Origin: Calycina herbarum
Taxonomy: Eukaryota; Ascomycota; Leotiomycetes; Helotiales; Pezizellaceae
NCBI GenBank assembly: GCA_001414485.1
Contig: LLEY01000004.1
Span: 806,001-870,000 of the forward strand
DNA length: 64,000 nucleotides
Direction: 5' to 3'
Shown: one piece after another, positions 48,101 through 58,498 of the stretch
Layout: each line of letters starts with the position of its first letter
How positions within the stretch are numbered: position 1 is the first letter of the stretch
Translations under genes and position numbers: made by a program
The notes under the pieces: model-generated
Database searches by the model: none
Told to the model about the DNA's origin: nothing
What the model saw: the letters and a program-made list of their open reading frames with translations, nothing else

Positions 48101-49135
48101 CCCGTTGCCGTCTGCTATAAGCGGGAGAGGGGGTAGTATGAGCATCTCCAGTATGGTCGCGGATACTCCCGTTTTCGGAGGCATCTTTTGTCCATCGCTC
48201 GTTCTAATTTCAGTTTGTCCATTCTCGTGACCATCACATGACTACTTCTCAGCATGATGATCTCTAGGCCGTTGACGAAATCGTGAAACTCTCGTGTCCC
48301 AAAAGATGCAAAAACGGCTCAGCTTTATATTGCGGCTGCATAGCATCGATATTAAAAACATGTACCACCTCTACGAAAGAGGGTGGAAGATCAGGAGAAG
48401 GGGACGACAGCAGATATCTCCATTTTGCTTGGTCTGCGCATGTAGATGTGGAGAGTGGAGCAAGATTGCCTTGGGTGGCGGAGGGAGCAGTTGCAGCCAA
48501 TCTGCTGCAGATACTCCGAAGGTTGAGCATCGACTCTCACGCACGACATACTTGCGTGAATAAAGCTCGATTCAAGCAGATCTGACAACGATTGTGCAGT
48601 AAAACTGATGGTCTGCAGAGAGCGGGTGCTTGCATGTGTGCATTTGATGCCTCTGTTGTAAGACTCAGACAAGTGTAACGACCAAGTAAAAGGTTGCCTC
48701 TATTTGTTGGGGGGACTGATTAGTGACTGGCGAGACTGGAACAGCAAAATGGCGCGGGAGAGAAAAAGAGAGGGCGGAGAGGATATCGGATGACGAGGTT
48801 AGAAGTAGCAGGGGCGGTTCGTTATGCTGAAAATGGAAATATTGAGGTTGGCCGAGAGGATCCATGGATGGTGGGGGGCGAGGGGACGTCCATAGATAGA
48901 ATAGACATGCTTCGTAGGTGAACAATTCCTGGTCCCTCGTGGAGTAAGAGTGGCGCGACAGCCAGGTTCCAAATCCTTCGCAACCAGAAAGATTCAATTC
49001 AGGGCCATCAATCCTCCAAAGATAAAGAAGGGCACTTGCTTCCAAACCGGACCCAGTCCCCTTCCCCCTATACGGTGGGTGAGGTGAGGTGAGGTGAGAT
49101 CAACGAGGTAGTGTATTTGGGTATGGTAAATTGGG

Positions 49136-49184
49136 TTGTGGGTGTTGGTGTTGGTGTTGGTTGGTGTTGGTGTTGGTTGGTGTT
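49136..49184. repeat. GGTGTT-type microsatellite
   Basis: Imperfect GGTGTT/GGTTGGTG units. A GAGGT pentamer run lies just before it at 49078-49098. Both lie 300-400 bp before the BRCT gene. Confidence 0.8.
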
Positions 49185-49473
49185 TCCAAAGATTCGTGTG
49201 CAACCGAGAGATTCTTGGATGGAGGGGTGTGAGAGGGTAGTCAAACCAAGCTCCTTCCCGTTTCGGAAGTCACCTGATATGGCACCAAAGCGTGCCTCGA
49301 ACTTTCTTCGCTTTTCCCCCACCACCAAAGACACAAAAATGCGCAGCGTTGAACCACATTTCAACACCTAAACAAACATATCCTATTTAAATATGCGCGC
49401 CACGCCTCCTCGATAAACTAGAGAGTCAGCCAGTCAGGTGGCACTATCCTGCGACCACCACCAGCGTCGTGCA

Positions 49474-50381
49474 ATGCCTCCATCAAAACCGAAGACCGCA
49501 GCCAAACCAAAGTTTTGTTCCTATTTCGATGCGTGGAATTCTTCTTCAACTGGGCACCAAAGAGCTGAGAATAAATTGGGGGCTTCAACGGGATGGCGGC
49601 AATCAAGGAATACGAAGTTGTCATATCAATTCAAGGGAGGAAATTCGGGCGGGAAACGAATCTCTGATACTGTTGGTGCCGGGTCAGAAGACTGGGATGA
49701 TAAGGCTCAGGCCCTGATACCAAAAGATGTTAGGCAAAGGGCAGAGCTCAGCGTTAAGGATATGCTAACTGTTGGGGAGATGCAAGGAACTGGTATGTTC
49801 GAGAGGAAATGTACTAGCAATGTGCTGATTCTTGGTAGCCTCGTTAAGCGGAGAGGAAAAATTGATGGCCCAGAGACAGAAAGAGGATGACTTGAAAGAA
49901 GAGGAGAAGATGAACAAAAGCAAGCTGGTTTTTGAAGGACTGGTCATATACATCAATGGCAGCACGCATCCGATCATATCTGATCACAAACTCAAGCATG
50001 TTCTGGCGGAAAATGGAGCAAAGGTTCCTCTTCATCTGGGAAGAAAGCATGTCACTCATGTTATACTTGGTCGTCCATCTGGAATCCAGACTGGCGCTGG
50101 CGGAGGACTTTCCGGGACCAAAATTGAGAAAGAGATCAAGAGGATTGGTGGGTGTGGGATCAAGTTTGTTGGCGTGGAATGGTAAGTGAGGCCTACATAC
50201 CTTTAGTGCCCTAACTAACGCAACCATAAGGGTCCTTGGTAGTCTGAAGGCTGAAAGAAGGTTGCCAGAAACCCAATATTCAAACCTCAAAGTTGCCGCA
50301 AAGGGACAGCAAAGCGTATATGGATTATTCAAGACCAATTCAGGTCCCGAGAAATCATCAGGGGTCGTGAAAACCTCATAG
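49474..50381 (+). CDS. BRCT-domain protein, possibly PCNA-binding
   Basis: Exons 49474-49792, 49839-50181 and 50231-50381 give 270 residues. An N-terminal region rich in Lys, Ser and Gln precedes a single BRCT domain at about residues 133-225, recognisable from LVFEGLVIYINGSTHP, the Ala-Glu-Asn-Gly-Ala-Lys turn, THVILG and VGVEWVLGSL with the conserved Trp. The opening YING pattern resembles the BRCT of Rev1-type DNA-damage tolerance proteins, but no polymerase follows. Residues 247-254 (QQSVYGLF) resemble a PCNA-interacting peptide (Q-x2-aliphatic-x2-two bulky hydrophobic residues), though not canonical. A role in DNA repair or replication is inferred, not shown. The start is the first ATG in frame. 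Confidence 0.7.
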
Positions 50382-51034
50382 TGTATTTTCAAGTCGAATC
50401 GATGTGTGGGTAATGCGGGTTAATGTGCTGCACGGATAGCATGGCTACAGTAGGTTGGGTTGGGATGGGATGGGACTGATGCATGGTTAAGGAGTTTAGC
50501 ATGGAGGCATGGCATGGGCATTTGTAGGTACTTGATGAATAATGAGATTATGAAAATGCGTTGGGGTTTCAATGCATACTTTTGAACTATTTTATTTGAT
50601 TAGATATACAATGACAATAAAAGCAGCAGGCCGTAAATAGCTCATTGTCCCAACTTTTTAGGGTAATTTAAAATGTTCTTGAGTGCTTGGAACAATCACG
50701 AATATTAACCAGTTCCATTGTCTAGGTTATTAGATTGAAAAAGAGAAACGATGAGAGGTGTAAGGTAAGGTATACTTGCACTTGCCGCTTTTATCGTCAC
50801 CAGCACGTGAAGCGTTGCTGGCGGAACTAAGACGCCGCGGCCTGTAAACAAACCAAAAGTTCCTTCCAAGCTCCCTACCAACAAACACCTCGCATCTCAC
50901 ATCTCGCACTTCAACAAGGAAACCAACCACGATTGCCTATCAATTGAGTCGCTACTTGTACTGCACTGCATTTATAAAAGGAGATCGGAAGGATCGTTAC
51001 ACTTGCGCTGCCCCACAGATCACCTACGCTTGGA
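50382..51034. other. Intergenic region with a possible MITE half-copy
   Basis: No gene. From about 50644 the sequence TTGTCCCAACTTTTTAGGG resembles one arm of the inverted-repeat elements at 25394 and 53288; the opposite arm was not found. Confidence 0.3.
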
Positions 51035-53242
51035 ATGGCAAGGCCGCTCTCTGAATCCAGTGTCATGGCTCTCAACGCAAAAACCTCGCGCGACGACGAT
51101 TACGAGGTTGTCGGCTACACAACGCAAACCAATACTATGGCCAATACCAATACCAATGATAGCGATGGCGATGGCTCCGTTGGCCCTCCAAGCTCGCCCT
51201 TTATCGCAAACGTTGGGGATTCGGCAGATCTCGAAAATATTTCTCCAAACAAATTAACATTATTGCGATTGGCGACTACAAGCCCTGTTGAGCGCGAGCC
51301 TATGTCTCCTCTAAGGCTGCTCAAAAGCCGAGCATCGCCCACTTCCAATTCCTCATCGCCTAGGAAGGCCTCGGATTCTCTCAAGAGCCCGCGAAAGATG
51401 TCAGATAAGAGATTCCCAGTCAAACCCTCAATTTCTGCGCCGCCACCTCGGCCACCGCCCGAGAACGAGAAGCAGGTCGCTCCAGTCGAGACAACATTGA
51501 GTATTGATGATGTTCTCCGAAACAACGAGGGTCTTACGAAGGCGATCGCAATATTGGAAGATGGAGACAGTGAGAATGAGTCGTTGCATGCTGAAGGATC
51601 CCACACACAGATGGAGCGTGAACGAGCGGACTCATATGACGAGCACAGCATGGATGATACAATGGTCAGCACCTTCAGCGATTTCTCTGCTATCCCAGAT
51701 ATGACCTCTTTTGCGAAACTTGGACACACTCCATCGAGGCTATCAGCCCTACAACCTACCCCGAGACGTAATCCATTGAACGCTCATACTCCTGCGAAAG
51801 CTCGTCGTCCAATGAGCTATTCGCCTTCCCCAACACCCCGCGCGCACAATTACGAACAATATTCTCGGGATGATGGAAATACGGAGAACTTGCTGGATTT
51901 CACTGAACAGTTCAACAACTTTTCGGGTCGTAGTCGCCAATCTCCAAATAAAAATGGCAGGCACTCTCCATCAAAACATAATACAATGCCAGACATGACT
52001 TCAGGCTGGCCATCAACTCCTGCGGTAAATCGACACACCATGTCCAACCTACTTGACTTCGATATCCCACCTGCTCCGACCCCAAGAAGCATGCCGTCCA
52101 TTACACCAAGGGAGCTAGAGAGTTTGAAATCGGGTTTCCTTTCCGAAATTAGTAGCCTAAAGGCCTCTTTGAGTGGAAAAGAAGCGGAAGTCAATTCACT
52201 AAAAACGGCGGTGGGTGACGCGGAAAAAAGAGTCGGAGAGAGTATGGAACAGGTCCGGGAAGAACGAGACTCGAAAGAGCAGCTGGCGGCAGAGAAAGAG
52301 GAATGGGAGAAAAGAGGTCGAGAAATGGAGGCGGTCTTGCGAAATGTCAAAGAGGAGATTTTACACGGAGAACGGGAACGGGATGAGCTTGAAGGAAGGC
52401 TCGAGGAGACGGAAAGAAGGAGAGAGGCTGCTGAGGTCATGGCTCAGGAAGCCGAAAGTAAGCTGGCTGCGATGAGAGCTGGAAAGACACCCGTTTCGGA
52501 TTCTCCCAAGTCCAAGTCTGGCGAGTGTAGTTGCGACGGTCGCGCTGTTGAGATTGCTGTTGAAAAGGTCTCGAGAGAGCTTCACACATTGTACAAGGAT
52601 AAACACGAGACCAAGGTGGCCGCATTGAAGAAGAGTTACGAACGACGATGGGATAAGAAGGTCACAGAACTCGAGAACCAAGTTGAAGATCTCACCAGGG
52701 AGAATGAAGAGATTAGACGCGATGCGACAATGACCAAAGTCGACCCAAAGAGTGCTACACTAGCCGCCGAAGAGCTTGAAAAGCATGCCGCCAGAGATGC
52801 CAGAGTCATAGAAATGGAAGCCGAATTGGAGGGTTTGGGTCAGGTCATTCAGAGCGTCAAGCATGACAACTCGGAACTTCGCCAGTTGTTGGAAGAGGAG
52901 AGGGTTGAGAAGAACAAATTGGTACAAACCGTTGAGGAAATGCTTCCCGTACTGGCATCCTTCGACGAAATGCTTGCCGAAAAGATGAACAACCAACCTA
53001 CCGTCACCTCGCCCACTGCAAAACGCCAATCCAATGTCGAGAACTTGAGAGGCAGTATTTCGAGGGCATCCGGTCTTCGTGCCCCATCTAAGCCTCCAAG
53101 TTCGGGTGGAGAAAGCCGTATCGGAAGAGGAGGCTTTGGTATGCCAGCTCCAGCTAGGAGTGGAAGTGGGCTGGGACATAGAAGCGGTGGGCTAATGGCC
53201 GGTATTGAACGAATGGGCAGCCACAAGGGACGAGGGGAGTAA
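51035..53242 (+). CDS. Large coiled-coil protein, TACC-like candidate
   Basis: A 735-residue intronless protein. Residues 1-360 are Ser/Pro-rich and probably disordered, with NLLDFTEQFNNFSG, DMTSFAKLG and NLLDFDIPPAPTPRS short motifs. Residues about 370-665 form long Glu/Lys/Arg-rich coiled coils (ELESLKSGFLSEISSLK, REERDSKEQLAAEKEEWEKR), including a Cys pair in GECSCDG followed by KVSRELHTLYKDKHETKVAA. The tail is Arg/Gly/Ser-rich with ESRIGRGGFG and ends KGRGE. Disordered N-terminus plus C-terminal coiled coil matches fungal TACC-like spindle pole proteins in outline, but no specific TACC residue set was confirmed. A cytoskeletal or spindle pole role is plausible. Confidence 0.6.
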   Translation: MARPLSESSVMALNAKTSRDDDYEVVGYTTQTNTMANTNTNDSDGDGSVGPPSSPFIANVGDSADLENISPNKLTLLRLATTSPVEREPMSPLRLLKSRASPTSNSSSPRKASDSLKSPRKMSDKRFPVKPSISAPPPRPPPENEKQVAPVETTLSIDDVLRNNEGLTKAIAILEDGDSENESLHAEGSHTQMERERADSYDEHSMDDTMVSTFSDFSAIPDMTSFAKLGHTPSRLSALQPTPRRNPLNAHTPAKARRPMSYSPSPTPRAHNYEQYSRDDGNTENLLDFTEQFNNFSGRSRQSPNKNGRHSPSKHNTMPDMTSGWPSTPAVNRHTMSNLLDFDIPPAPTPRSMPSITPRELESLKSGFLSEISSLKASLSGKEAEVNSLKTAVGDAEKRVGESMEQVREERDSKEQLAAEKEEWEKRGREMEAVLRNVKEEILHGERERDELEGRLEETERRREAAEVMAQEAESKLAAMRAGKTPVSDSPKSKSGECSCDGRAVEIAVEKVSRELHTLYKDKHETKVAALKKSYERRWDKKVTELENQVEDLTRENEEIRRDATMTKVDPKSATLAAEELEKHAARDARVIEMEAELEGLGQVIQSVKHDNSELRQLLEEERVEKNKLVQTVEEMLPVLASFDEMLAEKMNNQPTVTSPTAKRQSNVENLRGSISRASGLRAPSKPPSSGGESRIGRGGFGMPAPARSGSGLGHRSGGLMAGIERMGSHKGRGE

Positions 53243-54177
53243 TTCGTTGGGTATTATGACTAAATGAGGTTATGTTTAATGTATTGTTCGTTGTTCGAGT
53301 GGGTTTAGAATAATTTCAAATTTGGTCTCTTGGTTCTCCGAAGTTGTCTGGAATAATATGTCTTCATTGTTCCAAAATATCCACGTCAATATTTTTAATT
53401 GTTTCGACATGAATTATCCCACAAAGTTAGAACAACGAGCGAGATAGGTATGAAGTATTGTCTGGTGAGACGAAAGGGGTTCTCGAACAGTTTTTCAACG
53501 CGTAAGAGGGGTGATACTAGACTGCCTGGGTAAGTTGTTTTCGCCTCTATTTTGTCATTTTCAGAAGAACCTAGGCATCTTGTAGCTTGTTAAAATTACT
53601 CTTGAGAGTTAGTCAGAATGACAAGGGCTTTTTACTACTGCTTTTGTTGTCCAAATCGAGAGAATCTGGAGCTGATACACTAAAAATCAGGTTATGATTA
53701 CTTGGAATTTTACTAGAGTAAATTCCCACTTATGAGTGTTCGTTTTCCCCCACTATGGTTAATGTGGATGGAATAAAAAGGCGTCACGATTCGGTGGCAA
53801 TGTTTGCATTTTCTCTCTCTTTGTGTTTGTGTATTGATTGGGTTGAGGATTACTTTTAGAGGTTCTAGAACCTCTCTCTTCTGAACAACCATAAACGTAT
53901 TCCTTGGGGTTAGGCCTAAATTCCTAGACATGAATAGAAAGTGTTGATAGTCCTGTACATATTATGATTTTCTTGAACCGAAATGGTGACATATCACAAG
54001 AGAGAACTCAACTAGAAGTCTCGGTGAAAGCTCCTAAAAGCTTTGCCTTCTCTGCTTGGGCAAAGTCAGATTTGTGGACCGCCTCAATGTCAGAATCTCT
54101 TGGACTTGAGATTCTTGAACTGAAAGTGTTTGACCAAACTGGAACAAAGGGTTCGATGCTGTATAATGTTCCACGTC
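53243..54177. other. Intergenic region with MITE-like element
   Basis: No gene. Contains the inverted-repeat element at 53288-53438 and otherwise AT-rich DNA. Confidence 0.35.
53288..53438. mobile_element. MITE-like inverted-repeat element, copy 2
   Basis: The ends form an imperfect inverted repeat of about 28 bp: TCGTTGTTC at 53288 onward against its complement ending at 53438, with shared GGG and ATAATT blocks further in. Length is about 150 bp, close to the 139 bp of copy 1, and the GTTGTTC core is shared. No coding capacity. Confidence 0.4.
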
Positions 54178-56353
54178 TCAAACATCGCCATCCAACTTCT
54201 TCTCCTCAAACTTTTTATGATTCTGCTCCACGACCGCCATATCTTCCCAGTATACTTCCTCTCATCAATACTAAAACGCCGCAATAACAGCCACAGTACC
54301 AAAAGCCATCGCAACCAAAAAAATGCCATCCTGGTTCCCTCTAAATAAGCAAGTTTATTCGCTCGAGTTGCTGCGATTCGAATCGCTGGTGTGATTCCTG
54401 GGACAGCTGCGTAGGCTTTTGCAGTGTTTAATTTGGCGGCTGCGGCGAGTTTGGGGATAGAGGCAATGGGAAAGTTTAAGGAGGAGACTGAGGTGGTTAC
54501 TTGGGAGGGGAGGGATGAAGCGTATTTGTTGTTGGCGATGTTGCTGAATATTGCCCGTGGCCATTGCACCGAAGAGGAGTCGGGTTGTGCCTGCTAGACC
54601 GGCTGCTACGCCACTGTTTTTTCATCGTTAGTTTGGAGGAGGTTAAGCGAGAAGGGGAAGGGGGAATGAACATGTCATTTTGGTTTTCGAGACCGAAGCA
54701 GATCATTACTATAGTTACTAATTGTGAAGGAGCAACGGATGTGGCGACTATCACAATGAGAATGATGGAACGGGTTGGAGTGTCGATTGTCGGGGTTGAG
54801 AGAGTGCCGACTGCTGCTGTTTGGACAATGACCCAGAATAAGATTTGCCATCGTTGGTGTCCAATTTTTTGAGACAGCATGATTACAAATCCTCCGACTA
54901 GAAATCAAGGTGTTAGAAGTTTTCTAAATGAAAGGTTGGATGGTCTCAATCATTGTTCCAAGGGGAATACATTCGCCATAAAGGCCTTTGGTGATTTCGT
55001 CATTTGCCCAGAGGAGTTGGCTCATTCTTGGCCACTGAATTAAGAGATAGTTAATGAAAGTCTTCTCCCACTTTTTAGGAAATATCACTTACCAGAACTG
55101 CGTTTGGATAGTATTGCATCCCTGAAATGGCGATAACAATGTTTGGCATTGTGAATCTGTATCTAGTCAGAAAATACAGTTCAGTGCAAAAGGGAGAAAT
55201 TCTTACTGTCTCACACGTTTGAACAACCGCGGAGGCAAAATGGGGTACTCAATATCAGCAAAGGCTTCATAGAACCCTAACCTAACTAATAATAAGAAAC
55301 CTAAGACAATTGGTGTAATAGTAGCAGCGCTCTTCCAAGGATGGATCGAGCCTCCAAAACTCAAGCCAACCAAAAATAGACAACATCCGGCAGCAAAAGT
55401 CACAAGTCCGATAAATCCAACTTCTTCACAATCTCCATTCGAGTTTTACCGTCGTGTTTGTGTTTCGTCTCGAAGGAAGAAGGATGGTAAAATAGACAGA
55501 CGAAAATGACCGTTACAGCTTCGTAGGCGAGGAGGTAGTAGTAAGCTGAGCGCCATGTTTTCGTTCGTTTGTAGAGAGCCCACGAGATTATTGGAGTTGT
55601 ACCGCCGATTATCGCTGAGAAATCGAGACATCCTACTGCAAGAGATTGATAGTTTGATAGAACGATTTCCTTTTCATACTGTAAGCTTCGAGTTCTTCTT
55701 TGATGAGATGTTTTCCAAATGTCTTTGAGACTCGTACCTGGATAGCAGCATAACTCGTCTCCAAAATACCGCTTCCAAAGCCAAAAACTGCGCCGCTAGC
55801 TATGAGCTATATCGTCATTAGTGAAAGTCCCAGCGACTGTGAATTTCAACTCAATAGAGACATACCTGTGGAATCCCCTTCGCAGTCACCGCAACAATAG
55901 ACCCAAGAAGCAAAATAATACTCCCCGCAATAAAAAAAAATCTCCTCCTAAAAAGATCAGAAAGTCTTCCCGCAATAGTCACAATAATAGCTCCTCCCAG
56001 ATTCTAAGAAATGGTAATCCAAGTGTATCTAGGATCCGACCCAAGATCTGCGTTGATCACAGACAACATAGCCTGCGGGATTTGAAGACAAAAAAGATAG
56101 GCATTATAGCAAAGAATTACTGTCTGTAAGTTTGTGAGTAAGGTGGGGAAAATTGGAAGGAAAAGGAACCTACGAAGACTGCGAGACCTGTTCGCCATGT
56201 GAATGAAAGCCTTGGCCCCTTTGCCCTTTGCAAATCTTCTTCGTTAGGTTTGGTTATTGTTTGCTGTTGTGGTGATCAATGATGTGGATGATGGTTAACT
56301 TGAGCGGGTTCACTAACCGGCCTCATCCTCTTTGTAAAACGCTCTTGTTTCAT
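54178..56353 (-). pseudogene. Damaged MFS transporter, TRI12-like
   Basis: Nearly all parts of a major facilitator transporter can be read on the minus strand: an N-terminal exon MKQERFTKRMRP (56318-56353), then 56174-56263 (SFTWRTGLAVF), an LFCLQIPQAMLSVINADLG helix, TIAGRLSDLFRRR (loop 2-3 motif), SLAVGCLDFSAIIGG, GLVTFAAGCCLFLVGL, and C-terminal helices. Lesions are many: TAG at 56004-56006 where the family has Trp after ITIS, a one-base shift near 55406-55410, a splice donor missing near 54946, and at least two frame changes between 54550 and 54280. The parent type is a 14-helix fungal efflux pump of the TRI12 group, which in other species exports metabolites. It cannot be functional as it stands. 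Confidence 0.75.
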
Positions 56354-56740
56354 TCAGCTGTTCATTCACTCGGAAAAGCCATTTTATCAGCTTAGCATGC
56401 ACAGCTGCTAGGCTGGAAACTTTCTTTTTTGGTGGGGCGGTATTTTGTTCCTACAAACGACATCAACCAACAAACAATTCTGTGTCATTTTTCTTTTGAA
56501 TCGTGAATCATCGGTCGCGGTATTCTAGTATCAAACTTTCTGCCAGCGATCATACGACTTTGGGCTTGCTTACTTTTGGTATTGTCACAGAAGTAAATTC
56601 TACTATTTAAGCTTTGATCTCGCGCTCTTGCGTCTCCTATCCACATTTCGCAAGTTATTCACTCCCTTCCTTGAACTCCTTGTTCCCCTTCATTTCCACC
56701 CTGTTGAAGGAACTAAGAATATTCACTATCATTCACCATT
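56354..56740. promoter_or_regulatory. Divergent intergenic region
   Basis: 387 bp between the MFS and protease-relic starts, which are divergent. No gene and no clear box seen. Confidence 0.3.
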
Positions 56741-57573
56741 ATGTCTCATAAACAAAACGCAGCTAAACCGGTTGTAGCCCTACAACCGGTTGTAGCTAAA
56801 CGGCCTTATACTCCTCAGCAGTCTCAGCAGTCAGCTAACCCACGACTACAGCTATCATGACCTCAATCATCACGACATCAAAATCAAAAGGGTATGATTC
56901 CCCAGAGATATTCCAAGATGGAGCAAGGCAAGTCTGCGAAAGCGCAAGATAGCGAGGTTTCTGCCACGTTTGGCAAAGGCTTGCCAGTCCTTGCTAAGAA
57001 CGACATAATTCCTAAGTAGGACACCACTCCAAGTACTTTTCGCACATCAGGGTCCTCATCTCTCTCTACGCTCCCCCTTACCGCCGACAAGCACGGTGCT
57101 TTGATCAAGGCCTGGGACAGTATTCGCCATAGTTCCCTTGAGATTATTTAGAGTGAAGGTACACGACTTGAGATTCAAGGTACTGCTCTCCAAAATAGCA
57201 AACATCAACAAGTCGGACATTAACAAGTCGGTTCCGTTGTTTGAGTTTGCGTCAACTATTGTACGAGAAATTGAAAGTTTGGTGGATGGCTGGAAGGACG
57301 TAGATGACTGGAACAACGAAAAGTACACTTGCTATCTAATATATGCCTGTCTACATTACTAATTAACGTTCTATTAGAATCTACGTCTATGCCTGCCACT
57401 CTGCTCGGTCATCTACATCTGCTCGCGTTGGACACTCGCAAGACAGCGTCAACCCAAAACTATACAGAGATTTAAACAAGGACCACAAAGTATACCCAGG
57501 CGCTTCAATCTCCATAAGTCAAACTGCCGACATACATTTACAAGGCCACCCGTCCTTCGATGCCCCAAGTGAG
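56741..57573 (+). pseudogene. Decayed 5' part of the protease gene
   Basis: From ATG 56741 one frame (MSHKQNAAKPVVALQPVV onward) keeps a protein-like composition for about 140 codons but is broken by TGA 56858, TAG 57017 and TAG 57149. A second frame further on (57138-57311), containing LLSKIANINKSDINKSVP and IVREIESLVDGWKDVDDWNN, joins by a GT-AG intron (57312-57378) to a segment that runs straight into the protease ORF. The two frames differ, so at least one shift separates them. This looks like an N-terminal domain that has lost its frame. A perfect 8-bp-arm palindrome around GGTTGTAG/CTACAACC lies near 56769-56786. Confidence 0.5.
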
Positions 57574-58498
57574 ATGTCTGGTACCTTTACATGTTTCATC
57601 AAGCACCAGGGGACCCGCTTTGGATTAACATGTAGACATGTTGTTGACCCATGGGCAAGGTTTACAAATGAAACTGCAATGCCAGTTCCTGTTCTCAGCC
57701 TATCAACCCTAGACAACACACGAACCGGCAAGGCTTGCATGACTCGAGGATTGAGCCCTGAACGGCTTTCCTATCCTTTAGGTACAGTTATTCAGGTATC
57801 TGGATCAGGCTTAAAACGGTATGATCCAACTGAACCTGATTGGGCACTTATCAGACTTGATCCACAAATTGTGGCGGCGGCGACAAATAAGGTAAAGGAT
57901 TATATTCTTCGTTCTTGTTTTATAAGCTAACATAATTAAGTTTCCTGAGACCGAGATTGAATTCAACGATCTGCCAAGCGAAAATCTCAAGACCTTCGAA
58001 CCAACGATTTATGAGAAGCTCGATGAAAACCATCGTGGAAAGCTCAAAGAGCCTTCTACACACGTACAACGCGCTCTATTCAATTATCTCAAGTCAGGCT
58101 CAGATCTTAACCCACTTTCTACATACCCCAAGCTCCCTACAGTGCCTGCACAGTCTCAGCTAGCTTTTAAGCCAAAAAGTCGCACGACTCAAAAGGTTAC
58201 TTGGGGCTGGGTTAACCCTGCGAAGTCGGGATGGGTCGAATACTGGGCAGAAGTTGACAACGACGATGCAAGGGGAGATATACACACTGTCGTTTGTCCA
58301 GAAGTTGGAAATCCCTTCTCCATTCACGGCGACTCTGGCGGAATAATTCTGGACAGCGACCTTCGCCCTTTTGCCTACGTTACAGGCGGATTTGATCAGC
58401 AAACCTTTGATTATACAATCATTCTCCTTTTCTCAGAGATATTCCAAGACATCGAGAAGAAAATGGGATGGGTCTCTGGTAGTGTTTCTTTGGCATAA
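57574..58498 (+). CDS. Trypsin-fold serine protease-like protein
   Basis: Exons 57574-57891 and 57941-58498 give 291 residues from the first ATG of this frame. A plausible chymotrypsin-fold triad is visible: His22 in LTCRHVVDP, Asp89 in EPDWALIRL and Ser238 in HGDSGG. The spacing is larger than in trypsin, which suits fungal cytoplasmic trypsin-like peptidases with insertions. No signal peptide. The frame stays open upstream through the intron at 57312-57378, and the upstream part holds protein-like sequence in broken frames, so the natural protein was longer (see preceding entry). Whether the truncated protein is made is unknown. Substrate unknown. Confidence 0.6.

Larger units (their letters stand above)
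40089..49473. promoter_or_regulatory. About 9.4 kb without a recognisable gene, upstream of stuA
   Basis: I find no credible gene on either strand. The DNA is richer in G+C than the surrounding gene-poor areas and is full of short frames on both strands with none conserved. It contains microsatellites (40791-40814, 41482-41514, 42129-42160, 49136-49184). StuA genes in other fungi have long leaders and complex promoters with upstream open frames, so part of this may be transcribed 5' leader. No consensus StuA binding site (WCGCGWNM) was found by eye in the places I looked. An unrecognised non-coding transcript is possible. Confidence 0.45.
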
